Source of the DNA: Lentibacter sp. XHP0401
GTDB taxonomy: Bacteria > Pseudomonadota > Alphaproteobacteria > Rhodobacterales > Rhodobacteraceae
NCBI RefSeq assembly: GCF_025751535.1
Contig: NZ_JAOWLC010000006.1
Span: forward strand, 124,001-188,000
Length of the DNA: 64,000 nucleotides
Direction: 5' to 3'
Position 1 is the first letter of the stretch; every line of letters begins with the position of its first letter. The notes beneath the pieces were generated by a model that did no database searches, was not told where the DNA came from, and saw only the letters and a program-made list of their open reading frames with translations. Below, piece after piece: positions 14,807-26,300 of the stretch. The translations under genes were made by a program, and so were the position numbers.

Positions 14807-17800
14807 GAGGCGCGGGCCGTCTCGCGGCGCGCACGCATCTGGCGGCGGCGCGACATGGTTTCATCGACCGAGACTTCGGGCTGCGGCTTGGCCTTTGGCT
14901 TGGGAGTCTCGGCCTTTTTACCGCTGACACTTGCACCAAGCTCACGCACACGGGCAGCGAGCGCGCCGAGTGTAGGGAAGCGGAAGACATCGGTGATCGA
15001 GAGGCGCGGCACAGTGCAAAGCTCACGGATTTCACGGTGTGCCTGCACGGCGAGAAGCGAGTGCCCCCCGAGATCAAAGAAGTTGTCATGCGAAGCAATG
15101 CGCGCAACGCCGAGAACCTTTGTCCAGATGTCGGCGATCTCGGCCTCGATGGCATCCTCAAGCACGGGGGCGGCGGTGTTGTCGGTGGCGACAGGCTTGG
15201 CTATTGAGCCAAGCTCGGGCAGCGCGTTGCGGTCAACCTTCTTGTTGGGCGTGAGTGGAAATTCATCTATCCGAACAAAGTGTTGCGGGATCATGAACTC
15301 CGGCAAATCACGGCCAAGAGTTTGGCGCAAAGCGGCTTCATCGGGGGCTTTATCGGCCAGAAGATAGGCCACGAGGCGCATATCTCCGGGCGTATCTTCA
15401 CGCGCCATGACAACGGCCTGACGGATGCCCGCCTGCTCGTGCAGACGCGCCTCGATTTCGCCAAGCTCGATACGGTAGCCGCGCAGTTTCACCTGGTTGT
15501 CGGCACGGCCGATATAGCCGAGTTTGCCATCGGCTTGCCAGCGCACCAGATCGCCTGTGCGATACATGCGGCCTGCGTGAAAAGGGTTGGATAGGTAACG
15601 CTCGGCTGTCAGATCCTCGCGCTGGAAATATCCACGGGTGACTCCAGCGCCACCGATGTAAAGCTCGCCCGCCACACCAACGGGGCAAAGCTGCATGTTT
15701 TCATCCAGCACGTAGACCTGCGTGTTGGCGATAGGCGTGCCGATGTTGACAGTATCTTCATCACCCTTAGCCGTTTCGGTTGTTGACCAGATGGTGGTTT
15801 CGGTCGGGCCATACATATTTTCGATGCTGGCAGAGGTGAGGTTTTTCAACTCGCTGACAAGATTGCCTTGCAGTGCTTCACCACCGATCATCAGGTGCTT
15901 GATGCGGCCCAGAGCCATGCGGCTTTCCTCATTGAGGGTGAGCATGCGGGCAAGCGAAGGGGTGCACTGCAAGTGTGTTACGTTATGGCGCACGATCTGG
16001 GCGGCGAGCGAATAGTCGCCCTCGTTGACGGAGCGCGCCTCGTTTGTGCGGCGGTGCACTTCGGCCAGCGGTTTCAGCCCTTCAAGCACCACCTCGGGGT
16101 CAATGCCATAGTCAATCAGGCAGCCGATTTCATCAACGCCAATGCGTTTGAGTTGCTCGACGCGGTCGAGGCAATCTTCCACCGTGCCAAAGAGGCCACT
16201 GTCTTCAAAGTAGCGTTCGAAGGCAAATTCGAGGATGGCGTCGAGCTCTTCGGGGCCGAGGATTTCCAGATCAAGCTGGAAAGGGTTCTCGACGCCCTTG
16301 GGCTTTTTGAACGCGGGAAAGGCCCAGGCGTATTGCTTTATGAGGCCGGCGGCGGCGTTCAGATAGTCTTTCATCGGCTGGCGCGAGATTTCACGGGCGT
16401 GCTCACGCGTGTCAGACACAAAGGTGTGCAGCATCAATGTGACGGTAAAGTCATCGGGATTGTGACCTGCCTTTTCAAGCGCTTCGCGGTAAATTTTAAT
16501 CTTGCCGCCGACTTCGTCAATCGACTGCCCCAAGAGGTGTGTGAGCACATTTGCACCGATCTCGCCCGCCTCGCGCCATGTGTCCGGGTTGCCTGCCGTG
16601 GTGACCCAAATGGGCAGTTCATCAGACACAGGGCGCGGCTGTGTGACCACAGCGACATCCTTGCCCGAACCATTGGGGAAGCTCACCGCCTCGCCCCGCC
16701 AAAGCTTGCGCAGATGTTCTATCGTTTCATACATCGCGGGCTTGTTGGCGGGAGGCGCATTTTCGGGCCGCAGCACAAAATCATCAGGCTGCCAGCCGGA
16801 GGCGATGGCAAGGCCTGCGCGCCCCTCGGTGAGGTTGTCGATCACGGCCCATTCCTCGGCGATGCGCAAAGGATGATGCAAGGGTGACACGCAAGAGCCT
16901 GATCTGACGGATATATTCTTGGTAACGGCCGCCACGGCTGCGCCTGTGACGGAGGGGTTTGGATAGGGTCCGCCAAAGGCGTGAAAGTGCCGCTCGGGTG
17001 TCCAGACAGCGCTGAAGCCATGAGTGTCGGCAAATTTCGCGCCCTCAAGCAGGAGGTGGTATTTCTTCTTTCCGGGGCCATCATCATTGCCCCAGTAAAA
17101 CAGACCAAAGTCCATGCCCTTATCGGTCATCGAGATGCGGCCGTTCGAGACGAGGCTTTTGTTTTCGTCTCCCGCAAGCACCAGCTTGAAGCCACGCGCG
17201 AGGGTGTAAAACAGCTCAAGCACCGAGATATCAAACGACAGCGAGGTGACGGCGAGCCAGACGCCCGCCTCCTCCGAGGCGACCCGCGCATCCATGCCTG
17301 TAAAGAAGTTTGCGACATTGCGATGCTCGACCATGACACCTTTGGGGCGGCCTGTGGAGCCGGAGGTATAGATGAGATAGGCCAAGTCATCAGGACCTGC
17401 GCCGCCTGCAAGATTGGCGGTATCGGCTGTGGCGATGCGCAAATCCTGATCCAGGACAAACTGCTCGGCACGGCCTTTGGGCAGGCCTTCGGCAAGGGCT
17501 GCTTCTGTCACGATAACAGGCGCTTCGCTATCGCTAATATAAAGTGCGATCCGGTCATCGGGATAGGCAGGGTCAATCGGAACATAAGCGCCGCCTGCCT
17601 TGAGAATGGCCAAAGCGCCGATGAGCAACTGCGGACCGCGGTGCACACAAAGGCCCACGAGCGTGCCTGCGCCAACCCCCATGTCGCGCAGCACATGGGC
17701 GGCCTTGTTGGCGCTTTCATTGAGTGCGGCGTAGCTGAGAGAAGTGTCTTCAAAAACGAGCGCTGTTGCCTCGGGCGTACGCGCAACCTGCGCTTCAAAA

Positions 17801-19377
17801 AGATGATGGATGGGGGTGTCGGGAGTGTCTGCTTGCGTGTCGTTCCAGCGCTCGATGACAAGCGTTTTTTCGGCCTCAGGCATGAGCGGCCATGTGGCCG
17901 GATCAGCGCCCAGAGCGTCACAGCCTGCAATATGCTCAAGGCGGGCCAGCCAGAGCGCTGCAAGCTCAGGGGAGACACATTTAGCATCATAATAAAGTGA
18001 TTTTTTACAAATAGTTATGATACTATTTTCAAGCTTTTGATCAACATCACCCAGTGCGATCTCAGGCTGGGAAATTCGCCCAAGCGCGGGATCACGCAGG
18101 GGGAGATCAAGCGCGAAACAACCGTTCTTGCGTGCGGCGGCCAGACCCTCGGTGAAACCCGCGCCAAACCGCAAGGGAACCCAGCGGCTCACGTGGCCGT
18201 CGGCCTTGGGTGCAGTCCCCGAGACAAAGGCGAGATCGACAGGGCCATCGGCGTTGAGGCCTTGGACAAGACCTGCAAAACGGCGCAAGATTTCATCGTG
18301 TTCAAGCCCCTCGGGGAGGTTCAACGGCAGGCGCTCGAAAGTTGCGTTTGGTGACGGGGTTTTCGAAAGGCCCAGGCTTGCGGGCGCGAGCTTTCCAAGC
18401 TGCTTTCGCCAGTGCGCATCCCCGCGGGCGGCACGGTCTTGCGCGGCGTTGAGTGCATTGCGGTCTGCGTCTGACAAAGGTGCTATCGACGCCCCCTTGG
18501 CAAAAATGTCGGCAGGTTTCAGCGCCTCTCCATCCAGCGAGACCAGCTCTTTCAGCACCACGGGCGCACTGCCTGTGGCCACAGTCAGCGAGCGTTCGGA
18601 AACCTCGATGATGCTGCCCGCAGGCACGCTGGCGCGCGGAAGCCCCGAAGCAACCGCGCCTTTGACAGCGATGACGCGACCTTCATGGACAATACGCGGC
18701 GTGGTGAGCGGGTTCCAGTAAGGGCCATGATCAAGGCCCAAAACAAGAGCGATGATTTCTTCCGCAGACGCGTTAAAATCAAGCGTTGCGAAGGCTTCGG
18801 GGCGCTTGTGCCTGCCGAAATAGCTGCGCGCGCTACTATCTTGCGCTTCACGCGGCACATCGGGCCGGGCAAGACGATTCATCAACTCGTCAAAGCTGCC
18901 GAGCGCGGCTTCGTAGGCCTTTGTATTGAGTGTGAGGGCCGTATCATGCGGGGTGATTGTGAAGGGGACCTGCAGGAGAATATCGCCTGTGTCTGCGCCG
19001 GTTTCGATGAAATGCCAGGTGATGCCGTGCTGTTCCTCGCCCATCAAGCGCGCCCAAACAGGGGCGTTGAGGCCAGCGTAGCGCGGCAATGGGCCATCGT
19101 GGAAATTGACGCTGCCCCGGTGCGGCAAGCGCAGCACCTCTTCGGGCAACATATCGAGATTGGCGACAGACAGGAGCCAGTCGGCCTTCACGCCTTCAAG
19201 ACGTGCGGCAAGCCCCTTGCCTGCCGGAACCAGACCTAAACCTTTACTTTCAGCCCAATCAGCAAGCTCTTGATTATGCGTCACAAAGCTTGCAATCGTA
19301 TGCCCTGCTGCAAGCCACTTTTCGGCACAGTTACGGGCAAGGCTTTCATTGCCAATGAAGATCGCTGACAGGCTCAT
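14803..19377 (-). CDS. NRPS: formyltransferase - degenerate C - A with inserted luciferase-like monooxygenase - PCP
   Basis: A 1524-aa single-module synthetase. Residues ~1-300 resemble methionyl-tRNA formyltransferase, with the catalytic set Asn91, His93 and Asp129. Residues ~320-495 look like the second half of a condensation domain without HHxxxDG. The adenylation domain begins ~520 with A3 YTSGSTGRPKG (~670) and A4 FDISVLE (~715). A luciferase-like flavin monooxygenase (~753-1110, MupA/Atu3671 type) is inserted before A5 NMYGPTE (~1187), A8 (~1290-1309) and A10 Lys1380. A PCP follows with LGGHS (Ser1440) and a Pro/Lys/Arg-rich tail; no thioesterase. Reading specificity positions by eye gives DILSMGMIWK, nearest to the glycine code I remember. 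Ribosome site AAGGAGA precedes the start. It should load, formylate and perhaps alpha-oxidise a starter for the PKS. Confidence 0.93.
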   Translation of the reverse strand: MSLSAIFIGNESLARNCAEKWLAAGHTIASFVTHNQELADWAESKGLGLVPAGKGLAARLEGVKADWLLSVANLDMLPEEVLRLPHRGSVNFHDGPLPRYAGLNAPVWARLMGEEQHGITWHFIETGADTGDILLQVPFTITPHDTALTLNTKAYEAALGSFDELMNRLARPDVPREAQDSSARSYFGRHKRPEAFATLDFNASAEEIIALVLGLDHGPYWNPLTTPRIVHEGRVIAVKGAVASGLPRASVPAGSIIEVSERSLTVATGSAPVVLKELVSLDGEALKPADIFAKGASIAPLSDADRNALNAAQDRAARGDAHWRKQLGKLAPASLGLSKTPSPNATFERLPLNLPEGLEHDEILRRFAGLVQGLNADGPVDLAFVSGTAPKADGHVSRWVPLRFGAGFTEGLAAARKNGCFALDLPLRDPALGRISQPEIALGDVDQKLENSIITICKKSLYYDAKCVSPELAALWLARLEHIAGCDALGADPATWPLMPEAEKTLVIERWNDTQADTPDTPIHHLFEAQVARTPEATALVFEDTSLSYAALNESANKAAHVLRDMGVGAGTLVGLCVHRGPQLLIGALAILKAGGAYVPIDPAYPDDRIALYISDSEAPVIVTEAALAEGLPKGRAEQFVLDQDLRIATADTANLAGGAGPDDLAYLIYTSGSTGRPKGVMVEHRNVANFFTGMDARVASEEAGVWLAVTSLSFDISVLELFYTLARGFKLVLAGDENKSLVSNGRISMTDKGMDFGLFYWGNDDGPGKKKYHLLLEGAKFADTHGFSAVWTPERHFHAFGGPYPNPSVTGAAVAAVTKNISVRSGSCVSPLHHPLRIAEEWAVIDNLTEGRAGLAIASGWQPDDFVLRPENAPPANKPAMYETIEHLRKLWRGEAVSFPNGSGKDVAVVTQPRPVSDELPIWVTTAGNPDTWREAGEIGANVLTHLLGQSIDEVGGKIKIYREALEKAGHNPDDFTVTLMLHTFVSDTREHAREISRQPMKDYLNAAAGLIKQYAWAFPAFKKPKGVENPFQLDLEILGPEELDAILEFAFERYFEDSGLFGTVEDCLDRVEQLKRIGVDEIGCLIDYGIDPEVVLEGLKPLAEVHRRTNEARSVNEGDYSLAAQIVRHNVTHLQCTPSLARMLTLNEESRMALGRIKHLMIGGEALQGNLVSELKNLTSASIENMYGPTETTIWSTTETAKGDEDTVNIGTPIANTQVYVLDENMQLCPVGVAGELYIGGAGVTRGYFQREDLTAERYLSNPFHAGRMYRTGDLVRWQADGKLGYIGRADNQVKLRGYRIELGEIEARLHEQAGIRQAVVMAREDTPGDMRLVAYLLADKAPDEAALRQTLGRDLPEFMIPQHFVRIDEFPLTPNKKVDRNALPELGSIAKPVATDNTAAPVLEDAIEAEIADIWTKVLGVARIASHDNFFDLGGHSLLAVQAHREIRELCTVPRLSITDVFRFPTLGALAARVRELGASVSGKKAETPKPKAKPQPEVSVDETMSRRRQMRARRETARAS

Positions 19378-20381
19378 GTGCTGTCTCCTTGGGGGGCTGG
19401 GCGTGCGGCAAGAGCCGGCACGTTTTCTGATGGGCGTCGCGCGAAAAGAGAGCGGAAGGCATGGCCGGCCAAGTGCCGCAGAAAATACGGTGCGGCATCG
19501 CGCGGCTTTCGCTCGACAAAGCGGCGAAGGCGGTAAAACGCGCCACCGGCGAGGTGCAAGAGCGTGGCGTAAGCTGCATAAACAATCCCGTGATTTTTTG
19601 TGAAATAGTGCCAGCGGCTGTCAAACCAGTAGTCTGGAACGCGGCTCCATTCTTTCATGCCCGTAGAGACCGACCCGATATGTGTCACTTCGCTTTCACG
19701 GACATAAACTGTGGGCCAGCCCGCAAGCGACGCACGGCAGCAGAGATCGGTTTCTTCAAAGTAGAGAAAGAATGTTTCGTCAAAAAGCCCTATCTCATCA
19801 AGCGTTTGCGCGCGCATCATCATGCTGGCTCCAGCGAGCCAATCGACCATTACTGTTTCATCCGGCACAGGCAGCGGCACGATATAATTGCGCAAGAGGC
19901 GGCTGACGGGGCCAAAACGCATCGATGCTTCCAGCTCGCCCAAAGCGGAGGGAAAGCGGAACGCCGTTTGATGGGGATCCCCCTCGGGGCCGTGAATGTA
20001 ACTTCCCGCGAAGCCCACGTTGGGATGTTTTACAAGGTAGTCACGCAAAGCACGGATGCTGCCCTTGTCGGGGAAAGCATCGGAATTGAGAATATAGTAA
20101 TAGTCGGGTGCCTGGCCGCTTGAGAGCCCTGCCCGCATACCGAAGTTGTTACCTGCACCGAAGCCGCCATTGTGACCGGACTGAAGCACACGCACGGGCC
20201 ATTTGTTCGCTGTGACGCCCTCTTGCAGCGCCTTGAACGAGCCATCCCCACTGTCGTTATCGACAATCACCAGCTCGGCATTCAGCCCCTCAAGCTCGCG
20301 CAGAGCGGCTTCGGCAGACTGAAGCGTCATGCCAGGTGTGCGGTAATTGAGGATCACTGCGAGAATGGAAGGCGCACTCAT
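19374..20381 (-). CDS. GT2 family glycosyltransferase (rhamnosyltransferase-like)
   Basis: Protein of 335 aa in the WbbL-like branch of GT2. It opens with ILAVILNYRTPGMT and VIVDNDSGDGS, has LNSDA as the DxD-type metal site, MVDWLAGASMMMRA, and FDETFFLYFEETDLCCR with the catalytic-base region. The C-terminal ~60 residues are basic and may touch the membrane. It is tightly packed between PKS and NRPS: its ATG directly follows the PKS stop (TAGATG) and its own stop overlaps the NRPS start (ATGA). That makes it part of the natural-product operon, so it could glycosylate the polyketide-peptide product or attach it to a saccharide; alternatively it is an ordinary polysaccharide transferase caught in the operon. 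Confidence 0.92.
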   Translation of the reverse strand: MSAPSILAVILNYRTPGMTLQSAEAALRELEGLNAELVIVDNDSGDGSFKALQEGVTANKWPVRVLQSGHNGGFGAGNNFGMRAGLSSGQAPDYYYILNSDAFPDKGSIRALRDYLVKHPNVGFAGSYIHGPEGDPHQTAFRFPSALGELEASMRFGPVSRLLRNYIVPLPVPDETVMVDWLAGASMMMRAQTLDEIGLFDETFFLYFEETDLCCRASLAGWPTVYVRESEVTHIGSVSTGMKEWSRVPDYWFDSRWHYFTKNHGIVYAAYATLLHLAGGAFYRLRRFVERKPRDAAPYFLRHLAGHAFRSLFARRPSENVPALAARPAPQGDST

Positions 20382-23300
20382 CTAGCTGGCCTCCCGTGTT
20401 TTGTTGGGCAGTGCGGCCACACGTGCAGCACGGGCGGCGGGGTTTTCGGCATCTTCAATGCAGCGCCTGAGGCGGGCGGCAAGCACGCGCACATTTGGCT
20501 CAAGCACCATGGAATCGTGATCACCCGGCACCTCGAAAACCTCAACCAGCGGCGCGTGTGTGCTCCAGTCGTTGTCGTTTGTGACATAGGCGCGCTCGGA
20601 ATTCACCATCGCGCCTTTGCCGACCTTCCACTTGCCCACCAGCGGAGGACGGAAGAGTGCGAGCGGGCCTTGCCACTCGCTAAGCTGATAGGTTGAAACA
20701 GCATCAAGGAAGGCTGCTTCGATCTCGGAGTTATGGAAAGATACTGATTTATTATCAGATGTTTGTTCCTGCTTCTTAAAGCGCTTGCTGAACTCCCAAG
20801 CCACGCGGCGCGCAAGCCACTTAACGGGGTAAAGCACACCACCGGCCTTGAGCTCGGCAAGCTGGATTTTCATGCGATCTGCAAACTCGAGCGGGCGGCG
20901 CTGTGGCAGCGGAGTATCGAGCATCACAAGCATCATGACCTCCTCGCCCTGCGCCTCGAGTTGCTGCGCTATCTCAAGCGCGATGATACCGCCGCCAGAG
21001 AAGCCGCCGAGCATATAAGGGCCACGCGGCTGCACGGCTTTGATCTCTTTGAGGTAATCATTCGCGGCCTCGGGAATGGAGCGGTGCGGGTCCTGATCAC
21101 CATAGAGGCCGCGGGCTTGCATACCGTAGAACGGACGGTCGGTGCCCAAGAGATGCGCGAGATGGCGCAGGTTGAGCACGTTGCCAAACATGCCCGCCAC
21201 GAGGAAGAAGGGGCGGCGCGGCCCGCCCTCGCCCTGATGCATAGGCACTAGGTGGGTGAAGCGACGCTCGGGCGCTTTGGCTTTTTCTGGCGTCTCGGTT
21301 GCGCTTTCCCCGGACATGCTGACACCTTCGGCGGCGATCATGGCGGCGCATTTGCGGATGGTGGGCGCTTCAAAGAGAACCGAGATCGGGAAGTCGACAT
21401 CAAAGGCCTTTTTAACCTGCGCAAAGAGGCGCACGGCGATGAGGGAGTGACCTCCGAGATCGAAGAAATCATCTTCCGCCCCGATCTCGGAGACGCCAAG
21501 AAGATTGCTCCAAAACTCTGCCAGCTTGAGCTCGATCGCGCCTTCGGGAACAATGTATTCACTGTCCAGGTCGGGACGTTGGAAGGTTTGCTCTGTCTTA
21601 ACCGGCTGCACGGCACTGGCTTCAGCTTGTGCCACAAGCCCAGCAAGTTCTAGCGAGGAGACAACGATTTGAGGCTGTGACAGACCAAGCGCGCGGCGGA
21701 AGGCCTCGGCTCCCTCGGGCGGGGTAATGCCAAGGCGGATGTTGTCGCGCAAGCGCTCTTCGGCGGCGGAAAGCGGACGGCTTTCAGCACGGTCCGGGAA
21801 TTCGAGATCGCGTATTGTAGCGGGGGCGATCGCGAAACCGTCGGCTTCATCCAAGCGGCGGATCGAGAAGCCGCGCACTTCGGCGCAGACTTCGCCCGAT
21901 AGATCACAAAGCACGATATCGAAGCTGGCAGCGCCTGTTTGTGCGCGGTTTTCAGCGGCGTTTTGCACCCATGAGATCACCTCATCCGGCAGCGGGCGAT
22001 AAACCCTGAGCGCACCGTAAGAAACGGGAACCCAGAGGTGGCTTGGTGCATAGTTTTCGATGAGGTCCATGGCCCAGCCTGTGGCTAGGTCCATAAGGCC
22101 CGGATGCAACGCGCAACCATCGGAGGCAGCAGCAGCGGGAAGTTTGAGCCGTGCGAGGCCCTCGCCTTGGCCAAGCGTTGTTTCTTTAATGGTGCGCCAG
22201 CGTGGGCCAAAATTGAGGTGCTCTTCTTGCGGCGAGCGAAGCGTGCGGCCCTCTTCAGCGAGGGCATGAGAGGTGCAACGCTCTGATATTGCTTCGATAT
22301 CAAGCGCAGGAGGGTGACGCATGTCCATCAGGACGATCTCGCCTGTGGCGTTGGTTTCAAAGCCTGTTCGGTCATCGACCGTGCGCGACGACTGCACTTT
22401 GAAGCCATAGCCTGTGTCATTGCGCGAAAGGGTCACACGCAGTTCGCGGGTGCTATCATCGGCCACATCAAGCGCGCGCAGGAAGTAGAGATCGCGCAGC
22501 TCGAAAGCAGCGCCTTCGCCTTGAGCGGCGAGCGCTTCGGCCGCAAGCTCTAGGTAGCCTGTGCCCGGGAAGAGCGCGTGGTTTTTCTTGGTACGGTGCT
22601 CATTCAAGGCCCAGTGCTCTGTGCTCAGATCGGCTTTGAAGAGCCGGTTGCCATGGGCATCAAACGTGGCACTGGATAAGATGGCGGCTTCGACGGGTGT
22701 CTCTGTCTGGTCGGGCGCATCGCCTGTGAGGCCGAGGGCTTCGGCAGCCATGCCGACTTCGGCCCAGATGCCCCAGTTAAGCGCGAGAACGCGGGTTTTG
22801 CCGCCTTGGTGCGCTTGCGCGTAGGCATTGAGAAACTCGTTGGCGGCGACATAATCAACCTGCCCTATCGGGGCTGTGACCGTGGAACTGGAAGAGAACA
22901 GCACGAGGAAATCGAGTGTGCCATCGGGGAAGAGCTGGTGCAGCACTTCTGTTCCGTGGAGTTTGGGGGTGAAGACATCTTCGATCTCGGCGGGGGTTTT
23001 GGCCAAGAGTGGCGCGTCATTGATCATGCCTGCGGCGTGAATGACACCGTTGACTGCGCCGAAGCGCATTTGGACTTTTTCGAGCGCGCCGCGCATGTTC
23101 TCAACATTGGAAACATCGCCAGCAGCGACCATGACTTGCCCGCCGAGACTTTCGAGGCGTTCGACAGCGGCGATACGGCGGGAGACGGCGTCGTGGCTGC
23201 CGTGGCGCAGTTTGTAGCCTTCCCAAGCCTCGCGCGGCGGCAGAGCTGTGCGCGCAATGAGCACAATTTTAGCCTGATGGCGGCGAACAAGGTCTTCCGC

Positions 23301-26300
23301 GAGAGTGAGGCCGATTCCCCCGAAGCCGCCTGTGATGAGATAGGTTCCACCATCCCGGAGCGGCAAATCTTGAGGTTTTTCTAGCGCTTCATGGCGGAAA
23401 ACCTGCGCAAAGCGGCGTTCTCCACGCAATGCAGCGACGGTGTTTGACGGGGTGGCCATCAACTCTTCAAGGAGCAGCGGCGCGAGGGCATCGAACTTGC
23501 CGTTTGCGGGCAGTTCAACATCAACCATCGTGGCAGTAACGCCCGCCATTTCGCGCGGGATGACCTTTACAGGCCCACGGAGCGTGGCTTTTTCAGGATA
23601 GAGGAGCACCTCGCCGTTCACACTGGCAGCGCCTGTCGTGAAGGCGGTAATCGCGACGGGAGGCCACTCGGCAGCAGACATGGCCTGCGCCAGGAAGAGC
23701 AGCGAATAGAAGCCCTGCTCCTGGTTGCGATGAAAGAAGCTCGAGCCAGCGCGGTGGCTTTCATCGGCTGTGACCAGCCAGAAATGCGCAATGCGTGTGG
23801 GTTCTATTTCACGGGTGGCGAGGTCTTCAAGCAAAAGCTCGTAACCTTCGCGCCCCCTCTCGGGCGAAAGGACATAGCCCCCCTCCCCGTCGCGGCCGAA
23901 AGCATCACCTGTGCGCACCGGCGTAACTATGTGGCCTGCCTTTGTGAGCCTGTCAGCCAAGGCGCGGCCAAGGCCCGCTTCGTCCATAAAGACGAGCCAG
24001 CTTTCGTGTGTTTTGCCTAGGTCTTTCGAAACGTCGATATTGCAATCGGCGGCTGTGGGCTTCCATGCGGGGACAAAGCCCCAATCGGACACATCGGCAA
24101 GGCGCGCCAGGTGGCTTGGGACTGTTTTGGCTTCGGATTTACCTGCCTCGATGAAGTAGGGTTTGCGCTGAAACTGGTATGTCGGAAGCGGCAGGCGCAG
24201 GCGACGGGCGTCGCCCCAGATTTGGCTCCAGTCAAAACGCCCTCCCATGGCCCAGATGCGGGCCAGTTGGGCGAGGAACCATTTGTCATCAGCGATATCA
24301 TCTTCGGGGTGGCGCAAAGCCGAAATGACCTGATCACGGCGGATGTTGGGGTTTTGTTGCGTAAGCGAGGAAAGCGCGCGGCCCGGGCCCATCTCGATAT
24401 AGATACGTTCTTCGCGGGCGCTGAGCGTGTCGATGCAGGCGTTGAAAAGCACTGTGCCGCGCAGGTGTGCGACCCAATAGTCGGGGTCTGTGGCTTGCTC
24501 ATCTGTCAACAGCGCGCCTGTGCGATTGGACACGATCGGGGTGTGAGGTGCGTTGAGCGTGATCGAGCGCAGATAGTCGCCAAAGCCTTGCAGAATCGGC
24601 TCCAGCATTCTGGAATGGGCGGCGATGTCGATGGCAACCCGCTGGCAGTCGATATCATCGGCGAGCAGACGCTTTTGTAGATCGGCCAGTGCAGCATCAG
24701 GGCCGGAAGCGACCGAGAGGCTCGGTGCGTTGACAGAGGCCAGATCAAGCGTGTCGCCAAGGTAGGGCTTGAGCGCCTCGGCGGGGAGCGAAACGGAGAG
24801 CATACCGCCCGCTGGAACGGTATCAAACAGCCGCCCACGTAGATGCACGAGGCCGATGCAGTCTTCAAAACTCATGACGCCCGCAAGGCAGGCAGCGGTG
24901 TTTTCGCCCATGGAATGGCCCACGAGAAGATCGGGCTTAACACCCCAACTGATCCAGAGTTTGGCGAGGGCATATTCGACGATCATGATGAGCGGGAGCT
25001 GCACCGAGGGCTTCTTGAGCGTTTCCTCGGCGGCGGCACGGTCTTCTGCTTCAGGGAGCCAGAGCGCGCGCAGATCATAATCAAGCCGAGGGGTGAGGAT
25101 ATCAAGGCCGCGGTCCATCCATTCGGCAAAGACAGGTTCCGTTTCGTAAAGATCACGCGCCATGCCTGTGTATTGCGCGCCACCACCGGGGAACATGAGG
25201 ACCGTCTCTGGCTTGTTCATCGCTTGGTGGGTAAAGGCGCGGCGCGGATCGTTCTCGCGCCAGAGGCTTGCCGCCTCTTCATGGCTTTCGGCCACAATCA
25301 CGTGGCGGCGTTCGAATGCGCGGCGGCCTTCTTTGAGGGTGAAGGCAATGTCGGCCAAGTCTTGCTCCGGATGCGTGCTGACGTGCGCGGCCATGGCGGC
25401 GGCGTTATCCTCGAGCGCGGCTTTAGAACGGGCCGAGACGCAGAGGATCTGGAAGGGCCATTCACTGGCCCCGCCTACGGCGCGCACCGGAGCTTCTTCC
25501 AGAACAACATGCGCGTTGGTTCCGCCGACACCGAGCGAGTTGACGCCCGCGCGGCGCGGGCCTTTGTGGCTCTGCCATGTGCGTAAGCTGTCGTTGACCG
25601 CAAAGGGGGAGTTTTCAAAATCTATCGTCGGGTTGGCTTTCTCAAAGCCGAGCGAAGGTGGCATCTGGCCCTCTTTCAGGGCGAGGCTCGCTTTGATGAG
25701 GCTTGCGACCCCTGCCGCTGTGTCGAGGTGGCCAATGTTGGTTTTGACCGAGCCGATGCGACAGTAACCTTCATCCTCGGTTGTTGCGCGGAAGGCTTCT
25801 GTGAGGGCGGCTATCTCGATGGGATCACCGAGATATGTGCCTGTGCCGTGGCATTCGATATAATCAATCGTATCGGCGGGCGTGCCAGATATGGCCAGCG
25901 CTTCCTTAATGGCGGCGGCCTGGCCATCAACCGAGGGGGCAAGATAGCCAGCTTTGGCGGCGCCATCATTGTTGACGGCGCTGCCTTTGATGACGGCCCA
26001 GATATGGTCATTATCCCGCACCGCATCGGCCATGCGTTTAAGCACAACAGCCCCTGCGCCCGAACCGAACACAGTGCCCTGGGCGCGGTGATCGAACGCG
26101 TGGCATTCGCCATCGGGCGAGAGAATTTCACCCTCTTTGAAGACATAGCCGTGGCCATGGGGCAGCTCTATTGTGACACCGCCTGCGAGGGCCATATCGC
26201 ATTCGCCCGTCAGAAGCGCTTGTGCGGCGTAGTGGGTGGCTACGAGTGATGTGGAGCAAGCGGTTTGCAGTGTCAGCGATGGGCCTTTGAGGTCGAACAC

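Noticed and set aside
14366-15367. Long frame opposite the phosphopantetheinyl transferase and NRPS
   Set aside because: It is the antisense shadow of two well-identified genes, common in GC-rich coding DNA.
14803-19377. Disrupted adenylation domain due to a frameshift or misassembly
   Set aside because: The frame is continuous and the insert is an intact monooxygenase of a known inserted type between A4 and A5.
20763-26249. Several long plus-strand frames opposite the PKS
   Set aside because: All are antisense to catalytic domains with clear motifs and have no ribosome sites.
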